DNA from: Cafeteria roenbergensis
Taxonomy: Eukaryota > Sar > Bigyra > Bicosoecida > Cafeteriaceae
DNA length: 64,000 nucleotides
Direction: 5' to 3'
Assembly: GCA_008330645.1 (NCBI GenBank)
Contig: VLTN01000038.1
Span: forward strand, 274,005-338,004
Shown here: positions 1 to 13,846 of the stretch, piece after piece
How positions within the stretch are numbered: position 1 is the stretch's first letter
Layout of the letters: every line of letters starts with the position of its first letter
Program-made: the position numbers and the translations under genes
The notes under the pieces: generated by a model
What the model was told of the DNA's origin: nothing
Databases searched by the model: none
The model's input: only the letters and a program-made list of their open reading frames with translations

Positions 1-913
1 CGCGTCGACCGCTCCGCCCACGCGCCGCCACGGGGGTCCATTGTGAGCCCGGGGCGGGCCGATCAGGGGGCCGGGGCGAGGGCGCAGACGGCGCTGGCTG
101 CCGGGGGCGGGCGTGGGCGCTGCCTTGCCTGCGCTCGAGCACCGCAGACGCAACAGCCGGGCAGCGGGGCGGTTGGCAGGCAGCGCGACTGCAGAAGCAG
201 GGGCCTGGCGCCGGCGCCAGGACGGGCGCAGCAGCAGCCCAGGCGACCAGGCGAGGGGGGCAGCCGCGCCCTCGGCGCAGGGAGCGCGGTGGCAGCCTGC
301 GGGCGGGCGCGCACCGCGGCCTGGCAGTGTGGGTCCGAGTCCAGGGCCGCCGGCTCTGGCTTGCCTGCCCGCCAAGCACAGGTTCGGGGGCAACCAGCTG
401 GCTGCGGCGGGCGCGCACCCCGGCAGCGCTGGGCCTGCCATACCGGCCTGGGCACGTCTCACCGCGTCGTGGGCGGGCGCTGCGTCCGTCCAAGCCGGTC
501 CGGCAGGCAGTGCAGCAGCGGCCGCGGAAAACCGCCCTCGGCCTTGTCCGGCTGGCCGGCGCAGGGCTGCCAGCGGCTGGGCCCGGATGCTGCGGCGCGG
601 CGAGCCCGCTGGGCGTCCACGGACGAGACCGGCGGCCCCAGGGTGGGGCCAGGGCGGCCAGATGCCGCAGGCCGGCCTCTCCGCCAACGACCTCTGCCGG
701 ACACATCTGCGCCGCGGCCTCGCTGACTCTGCGGGCTAGTCGGGCTCCAAATAGGGGCGCACGAGGCGGCTGGAATGAGGGCGGGCGGCTCTGCCCGACG
801 GCCTTTTTTTTGCGGACGCAGCGGACGGCGGCCTCGGCGGCATCAGCTCGCGCCTGCCGGCGGCACTGCGGCGCGCCTCCGCGAACCGGACGGAACACCG
901 CCCCGCCTACCAG
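1..913. other. 5' flank without a recognisable gene
   Basis: Very GC-rich stretch. Several open frames run through the first 740 bases, but their translations are compositionally random Arg/Ala/Gly/Pro mixtures with no recognisable motif. Overlapping frames on both strands are equally open, as expected by chance at this GC content. A run of eight or nine T near 804-812 and the last bases before 914 probably belong to the upstream region of the bL19m gene. I see no tRNA or other RNA gene here. Confidence 0.5.
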
Positions 914-1804
914 ATGGCCTCTGCTGCCATGAGGATCGCGGCCGGCGCCGCCGCCCGGGCGGCCCGCCCCAGCGTCTGCGCTCGCGCGGCAAGCGTGGCG
1001 GCGGCGCCCGGGCACCTGTGCCCCAGCCTCCCCCGCGCCATGAGCTCCGCGGCGGCCGAGCCGGCCGATGCCGCGTCCGCGGGCGCTGGTGACTCGGCCC
1101 CATTCGTCCCCGGCACCTCGGGCGAGCCTCGCCGCAAGTACCCCTCGCGCTTTCGTCGCGCGCGCTCCATGCTTCTCGACGTCATGGGCGACTCGCTCGA
1201 CAAGACGCAGGCCAGGCTCAAGAAGATGCGGCCCGAGCTCCCCGCGTGGAACGTTGGCGACGCCGTGGAGATCGAGTACGCGTTCGAGCGCGGGGACGCT
1301 GCCCCGGCAGTCATCCGCGGCTCCATCGTCGGCCGCCGCCGCAAGGGGCTCGACTCCAGCTTCGTGCTCAAGAACGAGATGGGCGACGACGTGATCACCG
1401 CCCGCATCCCCGTCATGAGCCCCCTCCTGCGCTCCATGCGCGTGATGCGCCGGAACCACGTCCGCGGCGGGAAGCGCGTTCGCCGCGCCCAGCTCACCTA
1501 CCTCGAGCAGCGCCCCGTGAGCGACTTCCGCGTCACCGTGGATACCAAGGAGGAGTGGGAGCACGCTCTCGAGGCCAAGATCCGCCGCGAGCTCCAGCGC
1601 TCCGGCCGCAACTGGGGCAGCAAGTCCGTCGCCGAGGAAAAGGCAAAGATCTTCAAGACGGGCAAGGGCGTGGTGCGCGTCGACGCCGGAATGGACTTTT
1701 CAAAGGCAGAGGTGGCGCGCGCGTCCGTGGCAGCCAAGGCCAAGCGCGCTGGCGCCGGGGCAGCCTCGGGCAAGGCTGCCAAGGGCGGGGCCCCTCGCAA
1801 GTGA
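914..1804 (+). CDS. MRPL19: Mitochondrial large-subunit ribosomal protein bL19m
   Basis: Uninterrupted 296-codon frame. Residues 1-45 are rich in Ala and Arg with almost no acidic residues, as in a mitochondrial presequence. The bL19 fold follows at about residues 105-205: the GDxVEIEY-type start, then RGSIVGRRRKGLDSSFVL, then IPVMSPLLRSMRVMRR and the RRAQLTYLEQRP segment that matches the RRAKLYYLR signature of bL19. The C-terminal 90 residues are a basic, Lys/Ala-rich tail absent from bacterial L19. Role from family: a large-subunit protein of the mitoribosome near the subunit interface. The first ATG (914) keeps the whole presequence; an ATG at 932 is an alternative. It ends 536 bp from the convergent cold-shock gene. 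Confidence 0.88.
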   Translation: MASAAMRIAAGAAARAARPSVCARAASVAAAPGHLCPSLPRAMSSAAAEPADAASAGAGDSAPFVPGTSGEPRRKYPSRFRRARSMLLDVMGDSLDKTQARLKKMRPELPAWNVGDAVEIEYAFERGDAAPAVIRGSIVGRRRKGLDSSFVLKNEMGDDVITARIPVMSPLLRSMRVMRRNHVRGGKRVRRAQLTYLEQRPVSDFRVTVDTKEEWEHALEAKIRRELQRSGRNWGSKSVAEEKAKIFKTGKGVVRVDAGMDFSKAEVARASVAAKAKRAGAGAASGKAAKGGAPRK

Positions 1805-2340
1805 GGCCACGCAGCCATGTTCCGGCGCGCAGGACGCTGGCGCCAGGCGAGCCCGGGGGCGGGGCGGAACGGCGCTGGCGCAGCCTGCAGGCGGGTGCGG
1901 CTGTGTTTTGTGGCTCGGCGCGCGCGACTCAAGCCAGGTTGTACAGGTGCGCGAGCGCGGCCGCACGCAGCGTCGCCCACCCCCACGCAGCGTCGCTCAC
2001 CCCCACGCAGCGTCGCTCACCCCCACGCAGCGCCGCTCACCCCCACGCAGCGTCGCTCACCCCCACGCAGCGCCGTTACGAGCGCGGCCCCACGCAGCGC
2101 CCATTCATGCGTGCGCACGGCGCTGGCGCCAGGCGCCAGGGTGGCTGGCGCTCGCGGAATCGCATTGGCCAGCAAGCTGCGCGCTCGCTGAGGCTACGCT
2201 GCCTGCAATCGATGTCACACACCCACACAGCGCAATCGAGCCAAGTCGGGCCGAGGGCGGGCGGGCGCCGGCGCCGTGTCCGGCCGGCCAGCCAGCCGGC
2301 ATGGTGCTCACATTGCTGCGACGCTCGCCGCTGCCGTCGC
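1805..2340. other. Convergent intergenic region with repeats
   Basis: The 3' flanks of bL19m (+) and of the cold-shock-domain gene (-) meet here. No coding sequence is evident. It holds the 20-bp tandem array described separately and repeated copies of a GCTGGCGCCAG-type palindrome (around 1848 and 2120). Transcript ends of both genes should lie here, but no polyadenylation hexamer can be assigned with confidence. Confidence 0.5.
1961..2080. repeat. 20-bp tandem repeat, about six copies
   Basis: The unit CGTCGCTCACCCCCACGCAG repeats with exact 20-bp spacing from 1961 to 2080. The four central copies differ from each other by at most one base, and the first and last are more degenerate. A further partial unit (CCCACGCAGCGCC) follows at 2088-2101. 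It lies between two convergent genes and is non-coding. Confidence 0.85.
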
Positions 2341-5741
<3,401 letters not shown>

Positions 5742-6342
5742 CGCGACAAGGACGGGCACGGAGGCGGGATCGCCTCGGGCGAGATCCAGGTGGCTGGCGG
5801 AGTCGACGGGCGCGCTGCGACGCAGGCGCGGCCGAGTGCGCTGCGCGCCAGTCGGTTCGGGCGGCGCTGCCACTGACGATTGCTCGTCCGGAACGCGACT
5901 GCACTCAACTGATGGGCTCTGCTGGCCCGAATACGAAGCAGCGAATAGCCGAGATGAGTTCGGCGCTGAAACTCCCCCGGCGCGAGCACTTCCGCCAGGG
6001 CGCCTGGGCAAGCGGGCTGCCCGCGCGCTTGGCTGGGCCCGGCCGTGCTTTGCGCTGCGTGAGCGCTGCCCCTCCACCAGGCGCACGGCCAGCGGGCGGC
6101 ACGGCGCGCCGGTCGCGCGCGCGCAGCCCCGAACTCGTGCCTGCACGCGCACTCGAGCGCAGCGCCACACTCGCCACGGCGAACTCGCTCGTGCGGCCGC
6201 TTGCTCGCGCCGAACTGGGCGCCTCGTTCCGCTCACCGCTCGCGCGCGCAATGCTGCTTCTTGGGGCGCGGTGAGGCAGAGCTGCGGGCGGGCGACACTC
6301 GCCCCGTCACGAGACCACTCGCAAAGAGTCAGGCCAACGCTC
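5742..6342. other. Divergent intergenic region (CSD protein / UMPS)
   Basis: About 600 bp between the divergent starts of the cold-shock-domain gene (5741, minus) and UMP synthase (6343, plus). Minus-strand reading stays open well into it, but the translation is Arg/Ala/Ser-rich with no motif. It presumably holds both promoters and possibly an untranslated or short coding first exon of the minus-strand gene. No TATA-like element stands out. Confidence 0.4.
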
Positions 6343-7986
6343 ATGGCAGCATCGACCGAGGCAGCCCCAACCGCGCCTGGCGCCGAGGCGTTCTTCGCCC
6401 GTTTGGAGGCGCGCTGCCGGGAGATCAACTCCGTTCTGTGCGTGGGGCTCGACCCGCACGGCGCGGACCTGGCGCCGAAGACGGCAGAAGGCGCGCTCGA
6501 GTTTTGCAAGCGCATCGCCGCCGCGGCGGCTCCGGTGGCCGCTGCCTACAAGCCCAACGCCGCCTTCTTCGAGGCCTTCGGCGCCCCTGGCTGGGCCGCG
6601 CTCAAGTCCCTCGTGGCCTTCTTGCAGGCAGAGCTGGGCGGAATCGTCGTGCTGGACTGCAAGCGCGGGGACATCGGCAGCACCAGCGACGCGTACGCGG
6701 AGGCGTGCTTCTGCGACCTTGGGGCCGACGCCGTGACCCTCCACGGGTACATGGGGGCCGATTCCGTGGACCCCTTCGCCGCGTCGGGCAAGCCCGAGGC
6801 GGCCGGCGCGCGCCCCGCGGCCGCGCGTGGCGCCTTCGTGCTGTGCAAGACGTCCAACCCCTCCAGCTCGGAGGTGCAGTCGCTGCCGCTGGCCGCAGGC
6901 GCCGCCGGGGCCGCCACCACCGTCTTCGAAGCGGTGGCCTTGTCCTCGGCGAAGTGGGGCTGCGGCTCTGCCAACGTCGGCCTGGTGGTGGGCGCCACGG
7001 ACCTTGACGCCCTCCGCCGCGTTCGCCGCCTGCGGCCCGACGTGTGGATCCTCGCGCCCGGGGTCGGCGCCCAGGGCGCCTCCGCCGCCGACGTCGCCGC
7101 GGCCGCAGTGCGGCCGGACGGGCTGGGAGTGTTGGTCCCTGTGAGCCGGGGTATCTCCCGTGCCGAGGACCCCGCTGCCGCGGCTCGGAGTCTCTGCTCG
7201 GAGCTCAACGAGGCTCGGGAGGCTGCCGCTGCGGCCGCCGGCGCCGCCGGCGCCGCTGCCGCCGCTGAAGCAGCTTCGGCGCCCGCTGCCGGCGGCGGCG
7301 TGGCTGTCGCTGGCTCTCCGTCGCTGGCTCCGCACCAGCTGTCCTTCCTCCGCACCGCCATCGCGGAGGGCGTGCTTCGCTTCGGCAGCTTCACGCTCAA
7401 GAGCGGCCGTTCGTCGCCCTACTTCTTCAACGCGGGGCGCTTCGTCCGCGGCAGCGCCGTCGCGGCGGTGGGGGCGGCTTACGCGCGGGCGGTGATCGAC
7501 TCCGGGCTGGAGTTCGACGTGGTCTTCGGCCCTGCCTACAAGGGCATCCCCCTTGCCACGGCAGTTGGAATGAGCCTGGCGGCCGCCGGGGCGGACACCG
7601 CCGTGGCGTACAATCGCAAGGAGGCCAAGGACCACGGCGAGGGGGGCCTCCTCGTCGGGGCCGACGTGGCGGGCAAGCGCGTGCTGCTGGTGGATGACGT
7701 CATGAGCTCGGGAAAGGCGGTGCTGGAGGCGGCGGAGGTGCTCAGCGCCGCGGGGGCCACGCTCGCGGGGGTGGTCGTGGGCCTGGACCGCCAGGAGCGT
7801 CGCAGCGCCACCGACGCGCGCCCGTCGACCGCCTTCGTGGCCGAGGAGCTCGGGATCCGAGTGGTTTCCGTTGCCCGCCTGGATGACCTCATCACGCTGC
7901 TTGAGGCGGCGGCCGACCCGGCCACGGCGGAGCACCTGCCTGCTATGGCAGCCTACCGCGACGAGTGGGGCGTGCGCAGCGCGTGA
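6343..7986 (+). CDS. UMP synthase, inverted fusion: OMP decarboxylase then orotate phosphoribosyltransferase
   Basis: Intronless 547-residue enzyme for the last two steps of de novo UMP synthesis. Residues 1-285 are an OMP decarboxylase: NSVLCVGLDP near the start, the catalytic LDCKRGDIGSTS with Lys107, the HGYMGADS strand and the phosphate-loop region with VPVSRGI. An Ala-rich linker (about 287-325) follows. Then comes an OPRT domain with FTLKSGRSSPYFFN, FGPAYKGIPLA and the PRPP-binding LLVDDVMSSGK near residue 450. Animal and plant UMPS have the opposite order (OPRT first). The decarboxylase-first order and the pyrF type resemble the fusions of kinetoplastids, stramenopiles and cyanobacteria. 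All key residues I can check are present, so both activities are expected. Start ATG 6343 directly precedes the domain. Confidence 0.95.
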   Translation: MAASTEAAPTAPGAEAFFARLEARCREINSVLCVGLDPHGADLAPKTAEGALEFCKRIAAAAAPVAAAYKPNAAFFEAFGAPGWAALKSLVAFLQAELGGIVVLDCKRGDIGSTSDAYAEACFCDLGADAVTLHGYMGADSVDPFAASGKPEAAGARPAAARGAFVLCKTSNPSSSEVQSLPLAAGAAGAATTVFEAVALSSAKWGCGSANVGLVVGATDLDALRRVRRLRPDVWILAPGVGAQGASAADVAAAAVRPDGLGVLVPVSRGISRAEDPAAAARSLCSELNEAREAAAAAAGAAGAAAAAEAASAPAAGGGVAVAGSPSLAPHQLSFLRTAIAEGVLRFGSFTLKSGRSSPYFFNAGRFVRGSAVAAVGAAYARAVIDSGLEFDVVFGPAYKGIPLATAVGMSLAAAGADTAVAYNRKEAKDHGEGGLLVGADVAGKRVLLVDDVMSSGKAVLEAAEVLSAAGATLAGVVVGLDRQERRSATDARPSTAFVAEELGIRVVSVARLDDLITLLEAAADPATAEHLPAMAAYRDEWGVRSA

Positions 7987-8310
7987 GCACAAACCCGCCG
8001 AGCCAAGCCGGTGCGCGCCACATGTCCGGCCATCCAGCCCCTTGCCCTGCCAACACGAACACACACGCGCAAACGCGAACACGAACGCTCGCGCACACTG
8101 CTGCGGGCCGGGCTTGCTGCCGGCAACCGAGCGGAAACGCCGCAGGACCGGCCCTGCCGGACGTGCGGTCGCGGTCACCAAGGCAAACCACCCCCTCCCC
8201 AAAGCGGCTCTGCCGGCCGGGCAAGCGCCTGTCGCAACTGCTCCTTGAAGGCACTTTGAGCGCGTGCAGTCGCTGCGCCCGCGTCCTCCAGTCGCCTCGT
8301 TGTCTTCGGT
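7987..8310. other. Intergenic region between UMPS and DHPS
   Basis: Three hundred and twenty-four bases between two same-strand genes. It contains an AC-rich simple-sequence stretch (around 8045-8100, alternating CAC/CGAAC runs) and otherwise nothing recognisable. The promoter of the deoxyhypusine synthase gene should be here. Confidence 0.4.
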
Positions 8311-9977
8311 ATGTCGGCTCCCGCTGTGCCCGAGAAGGCGACCGAGGCCGTGCTCGTGAAGAGCGAGCGCATGCCCGAAGGCGCCATCACAGTTGAAGGG
8401 TGAGTCCGCAGCTGCTGCGTCCTTTCTACTGGCCACGCATGTCCCGGTCATCGTCCACGCAACCGGGCTTGCCGACGTGCTGCGTCGCGGTAGGGGGCAC
8501 GCGGTCGTTTGCCGTTTCTGCGGCGGCCCGGGCGCTTGCAGGCACTCGAGCCCGTTCCGATGCGCGTTCCGAATGGTTCCGCCGGCCGGGCCCCGCGCTC
8601 TTCCCACGGCATGCACCGCCCTTCCAACACTGGTCACGGGCGCGAGAAGCATTGCCGATGCTGTGCACACCGGCTGCAAGCCCCAGCTGCCGCTGCTGCT
8701 GCTCCTGCTCCAGCTGCACGGCAACCCTCATCGCCCGATTGCTTGCCCATGTGCATATATGGCCGCGCAGCCACGACTTTGACCGGCGTGCCCCGGCCGC
8801 CGCCGCCGCCGCTGCCGCGGCCGCCCCCGGCGCCGATTCGGCCGCCCCCGTGGACTGGCAGCGGGTGCTCGACGACTTCGGGCGCACGGGCTTCCAGGGC
8901 CTGCACCTGGCCCAGGCGGTCGAGGAGGTTAAGCGCATGATCACGTGGCGGCTGAGCGACGAGCCGGTGAAGGACACTGACGACGAGGACCTGCGCACGG
9001 AGGAGGCGCGCAGGGGCGTCAAGTGCACCATCTTCCTGGCCTTCACCTCGAACATGATCAGCTGCGGCGTGCGAGAGGTCATCCGCTTCCTCGCCCAGCA
9101 CCGCATGGTGGACGTTATCACCACCACCGGCGGCGGCGTGGAGGAGGACCTCATGAAGTGCATGGAGCCCCACTACATCGGCTCCTTCGCCCTCCGGGGC
9201 CGCGAGCTGCGCCTCCGGGGCCACAACCGCATCGGGAACCTCGTCGTCCCCAACGTCAACTACTGCGCCTTCGAGGACTGGATGGCACCCGTGCTCAACG
9301 AGATGCACGACGAGCAGGAGTCCGACGGTGTCAGCTGGACGCCCTCCTCCATGATCAAGCGCTTCGGCGAGCGCATCGCCAACCCCGAGTCGGTTTGGTA
9401 CTGGTGCGCGAAGAACGACATCCCCGTGTTCTGCCCGGCCATCACGGACGGCAGCGTGGGGGACATGGTATTCTTCCACTCCTACAAGCGCCCCGGCTTC
9501 AAGATCGACATTGCCGACGACATTCGCGCCATCAACGACATGGCGCTGCGCGCCAAGCGCTCCGGCATGCTCATCCTCGGCGGCGGCATGGTCAAGCACC
9601 ACACCTGCAACGCCAACCTCATGCGCAACGGTGCCGACTACTCCGTGTTCATCAACACCGGAAACGAGTTCGACGGCTCCGACAGCGGCGCCAGGCCCGA
9701 TGAGGCGGTATCCTGGGGCAAGATCAAGCTCGACGCCGCGCCGGTCAAGGTTTACGCCGACGCGTCGCTCATCTTCCCGATTCTCGTCGGCCAAACATTC
9801 GCCCGCATCGGCGAGCGCATCCCGGAGCACACGGCAGAGCTGGAGGCGTGGCGGGCGGGCGCCCAGGCGCGCGAGGAGGCGCGTAAGGCGCGGCACGCGC
9901 GAGAGGACGCCGAGCGGGCGGAGGAGGCGCGGCTCGTGCAGGTGGCCAAGGAGGAGGCCGACAAGCCCACCGCCTGA
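8311..9977 (+). CDS. DHPS: Deoxyhypusine synthase (two exons)
   Basis: Exons 8311-8399 and 8771-9977, separated by a 371-nt intron (AAGG|GTGAGT ... GCGCAG|CC), encode 431 residues. The join restores the family pattern: ...ITVEG|HDFDR aligns with the VRGYDFNRG start of DHPS proteins. The core follows: [54 protein letters not shown] with the catalytic Lys (about residue 305), and the [19 protein letters not shown] end. The enzyme transfers the aminobutyl group of spermidine to a lysine of eIF5A using NAD. The last 50 residues are a charged Glu/Arg/Ala helix beyond the usual end. The stop codon lies in the first unit of a 14-bp tandem repeat. Confidence 0.96.
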
Positions 9978-10034
9978 GGCCCACCGCCTGAGGCCCACCG
10001 CCTGAGGCCCACCGCCTGAGGCCCACCTCCTGAG
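9965..10034. repeat. 14-bp tandem repeat, five copies, spanning the DHPS stop codon
   Basis: Unit GCCCACCGCCTGAG repeated at 9965, 9979, 9993, 10007 and 10021 (the last has one mismatch). The TGA at 9975-9977 in the first unit is the DHPS stop. Because the unit is 14 bp, the TGA of successive copies falls in successively different frames. Confidence 0.95.
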
Positions 10035-10311
10035 GCCCACGGCCAGACCTGGGGATAAGGACGGGGGCGCGGAGGGGGCGGACGATGCCGGCATGATGCC
10101 TGCGTGATGCCAGCAAGATGGCTGTCTGAGCGCCTCGGCGAGAAGGTGGCGCGGTCTGGACAGGGCGCCGCTCAGCGCAGCTGCGTCGCTGTTGCGTGTC
10201 GGGCCGAGCTTGCATTGCTTGACTCAAGAGTTTGAGCGTCTCATCCAGGTGACGAGCCTACAAATATGATTCACAACTCAGGCCAGACTCACGAATCACG
10301 CGCATCGCCAA
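9978..10311. other. Convergent intergenic region DHPS / CFAP99
   Basis: Tail-to-tail spacer of 334 bp. The first part is the 14-bp tandem repeat. The rest is less GC-rich (around 10200-10310) and shows no coding feature. Transcript 3' ends of both genes are expected here. Confidence 0.4.
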
Positions 10312-13300
10312 CTAACGCTGCAGCGCCTGCCAAGCGCTGGCGTCTGCACTCGTCGCTTGCACCACCCCGCGGCGCTCCGCCAGCGACCCGCCCACGACAG
10401 GTCCCCCACGGGCCCTCATGCCCGCTGCACCCGCCAGCGGGCCGGGCGACACGGGCCTGCGCTCGGCACCATGCGAAACCGTCCCGCCCGACACTGACGA
10501 CGTCATCTGCCACGCTGCAAGGGGCTTGTCGACAACAGCACCGGCTCCGTCACTGGCTCTGCCGCCGGCTCTGTCACCGGCTCTGCCACCGGCCCTCGTG
10601 CCGCTGAGCCCCGCCTGCAGCCGCCTGGTGATTCCTGCAGAGGTGCTGAGCGTGGCGTCCACGCGCGGCTTCAGGGCGCCCAGTACGCGGGCGCGCTTCT
10701 CTGCGGTTGCTGCCAGGCCGGTTGACTCTGCCTGCTGCGGGGTCGCTCGAGCGAGTCGCGTCGCGATGACTCTCGATCGGCTGGTTTCGCGGTCCTCCAG
10801 CACGGCTCTGCCAGCCGTCCTCGATCCTGCCGACTGCCGCCTGGCCCGGGCTTCCCCCGCCAGCTTCTCGGATAGAGCCGTTGCGTACACGTTGTCACCG
10901 GCTCTCTGCAGAGCCAGTCGCTCCTCACGAGCCGCCGTCGCCAGAAACGCCTCCTTCTTCGCAGCGGTTTCGCCTGCCACTTCCCGCTCGAGCTCTGCCC
11001 GTCCCACCCGAAGTGCCTCTGCCGCCCTGGACCTCACTTCGTGCTGCGCGCGCCTGGCGGAGCGGCGCGAGCGGGCCCTCTCCCCAGCCTCCAGACGCAT
11101 AGTGCGCTCCTGTGCCTTGTGCTCCGACACGGCCCGCTCGCTGGCCCGCGCCGCCGCTGCCTCTCTGTTGATGCGCAGCTGATGGTGGCGCCGCTCGTCG
11201 CTGGCCGCCTTGGCAGCGCCCAGAAACGCCTGCTGCTTCGCTGACCGCGCGGCCGTCTCCGCCAGCGCCCGGCTCTCAGCGTCCCGCGCCGCGCGCTTAG
11301 CACGCAGCCTGGCCTCCAGCGCAACGGCCGCGTCCGCCCGGGCTCTGTCCGCTGCCGCTGCGGCCTCCGCCGCGCTCGCGGCACGACGCTCCCGGGCGTG
11401 CTGCGAAACCGCCGCGGCAGAGCTCCGCACGCTTCGAATCGTCTCCATCTTCCTCTCAAGCTCTGCCTGACGGTTTCGCCTGGCCACGATGATGTCCTGG
11501 CGCCGCCGCTCCTCCGCCTCCGCCTCCGCCGCCTGCGTGGCTGCCAGCCGCTCCCTAGCCTCCTGAAGGCTCATCTCGTCCAGCAGGCCGTGTCCGGCGG
11601 TCCAGGTCGGGTCGAACGGGGCCCCCGAACCGGCGGCAGAGCCCGATCGAAGTGGCACTTCGTCCTCCGCGCGGAGGCGGCGGATACGGTCCGCGGCCTC
11701 AGCAGCCTCCGCCGCCCGCAGCGCAGCCGCCTCTGCCGCCGCCTCCGCCGCCCGCTCCCGCTCCGCCGCAGCCGCCGCCGCGCGCGCCGCCGCCACAGCC
11801 GCCTCGGCCTCGCGAGGAGCGGTTTCGCGAACCTTCCTCACTTCGTCTGCGATGGCTCTGCACGCCACTTCGTCCTCCCTGCGGCGCTCCCGGGCCAGCT
11901 CCTCCCCGGCAGCCCGGCGCCGCCGCACCGCCTCGGCGAGCTCCTGCTTGGCCTGCAGATCACGCGAAACCGCTGCCTTGGCGTTGGCTGCAGACGCCTC
12001 CATCTCCTCCTTGCGCCTTGCCACGGCGAGGAGTCGCTCCTCCTCGTCGCGAGCGCGCATCTCCGCCTGCCACTGGTGAAACTCCGCTCCGTCACGCAAC
12101 TCCGCCTCGAAGCGCCGCACCAACGCCGCCTCCTCCTCCCGCCGCCGCCGGAGCACATACTCCTCACGCGTAACCGCCGCGGCATTGAGCCGAACGTTGG
12201 CCCCCTCCTCCGGCAGAGCCGGCACGCCGCGCGCCGGCACGCCCTCAAACTGGAGCTCTGCCGAGAGACGCGCCTCCTGCTCCGCCCTGGCCTTGTCCGT
12301 GGTGTTGCGGGTGGCGTGCAGGCGGGGCGCCCGGGCGGCGGCGGCTCTGCCGGCAGCCTGCTCCCTGGCCCGCCTTCGTCGATCGTCGGCCTCCGCCTGC
12401 AGCTGCTGAAGCGAGGTGGCGTTGAGAGACGCTGGGATGGGCCGAGCCTTGACCGTGGCCTCTATGCGCGCCGGCTCCGGCAGGAACCGGGGGCGCGGTT
12501 TCGTGATGTTGGGCGAAACCGGGCGAGTGACCCCGCGCTTCGGATGGCCCCCTGTCGCCGCGGCAGCGGCGGTTGCAGCCCCAGCCGCAGCCCCAGCCGC
12601 AGCGGCAGCCCCAGCCCCAGCGGCATCTGCAGAGCCATCGCCAGCGGCCTCGCCCCGCGACTGCCCGCCTGCGCCCGATCGAGCCGTGTCGCTGCCCCCC
12701 TCGCCGCCGCCGAACGCTGCAGCGTGAGTCGCTGCGAGCCACTTGGTGATGTCTGGTTCCGCCCGGTACAGCCCTCCCAGCATCTTGTCCACAACAAAGG
12801 ACCTGTCGAGCGTCTTGGACCAGTCCTCCACGAGCCACGTGCTGGTCATGTCCCTGTCAAGCAGGAATCGGAGGAGGATGTGCACGCGGTTCAGTCCCTG
12901 CGACGCCAGCAGCGGTTTCACGCGCGCCCAGCCCATCTCGTCAAGTCGGAAGAGGAGGAGGTAGGCCAAGGCGGTGATGCGGTGGTGATCGGCTCTGTTG
13001 AGGTGGGCGCCCCTGTTGAAAAACAGCGCCGAAAGCAGAACGCGCAGCTCCTTGCGGTGGCGCTGGCAGCCGTAGAAGACCTGCTGCAGGAGCAGGCGGT
13101 CCGACTCGCAAGACTGCGCCCGCAAGAGACGGCGACAGGCAATGGGGAAGCGGGGGGGGGGGTGGGGGTGGAGCGGAGCGCTGGTTGCGCTGCCGCTCGA
13201 GCTCTTGCACTGAGCTAGCAGCCGGCAGTGACGGCCGCCCGGCTGCAACCGGCCCCAGGAGAGTGCACAGCCTTGCGAATGCCGGAACGGGCCGGCTGGG

Positions 13301-13567
13301 GCGGGCGGACAGGCCGCTCAAGAGCTCAACTGCAAGCCATCGCCGCGGCGGCAGCAGCGACCGGTTGGCTAGGACCAAGCAAGCCCCTGGCCGGCGGCCG
13401 ACAAGAACATCGCCGGCCCGCAATGCGCCTGCCCCTCTCACCTCGTCGTAGGCCCCGAGCGCGGACCGCACGTGCGAGTCGACGGTGTCCACGGCGGGCC
13501 GGTACGTTTTCAGCAGCGTCACTGCCGCCTCCACCAGAGTGCCGGGGTCCATCCCGGAAGCTGCCAT
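10312..13567 (-). CDS. CFAP99: Cilia- and flagella-associated protein 99 (two exons)
   Basis: Exon 1 is 13567-13442 (42 codons, phase 0) and exon 2 is 13113-10312, joined by a 328-nt intron (GAG|GTGAGA ... GCGCAG|TC); about 975 residues. After the join the first 170 residues match CFAP99: SCESDRLLLQQVFYGCQRHR, a segment with LFFNRGAHLNRADHHRI, ALAYLLLFRLDEMGW, and a WLVEDWSK segment. The rest is Ala-rich, then long Arg/Glu/Ala coiled coil with many heptad-like stretches. By family it is an axonemal or basal-body-associated protein, which implies a motile flagellum. ATG 13567 is the only ATG giving exon 1. The first ~170 residues carry the identification; the coiled coil alone would not. Confidence 0.85.
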
Positions 13568-13846
13568 TCGAGCCGGCCAGCGGCTCCAGGGTCACGCGGA
13601 GCCTGCCTCGGTCCAGGCCCTGACGCCGGCAACCGTGTGCCAGCGGGGCGCTGAGCCCGCGACTGAGCGGCGCAGCAACGAGCCGCAACCGACGGACGGC
13701 TCTGCACCAGCACACCGCCGAGCCCGAGGAGCACACGGTCTCACGGGGCGGCAACGCAATACGACCTGGCGGCTTGCTCCGCTAGCTGGGTAGCTGTTAG
13801 CCCCCTCTGCGGAGCAGCTTCTGCTCGCGGCTCCGGGCTCGCTGGC
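13568..13846. promoter_or_regulatory. Shared upstream region of CFAP99 and the divergent hypothetical gene
   Basis: A 279-bp head-to-head spacer, presumably with both promoters. At 13622-13633 the sequence GACGCCGGCAAC resembles an imperfect RFX X-box (two half sites, no spacer), the element often found upstream of ciliary genes. The match is weak and could be chance in GC-rich DNA. Confidence 0.3.

Noticed and set aside
43-932. Several overlapping open frames of 60-230 codons on both strands near the left edge
   Set aside because: Arg/Ala/Gly/Pro-rich translations with no motif; equally open in many frames, as expected in very GC-rich DNA.
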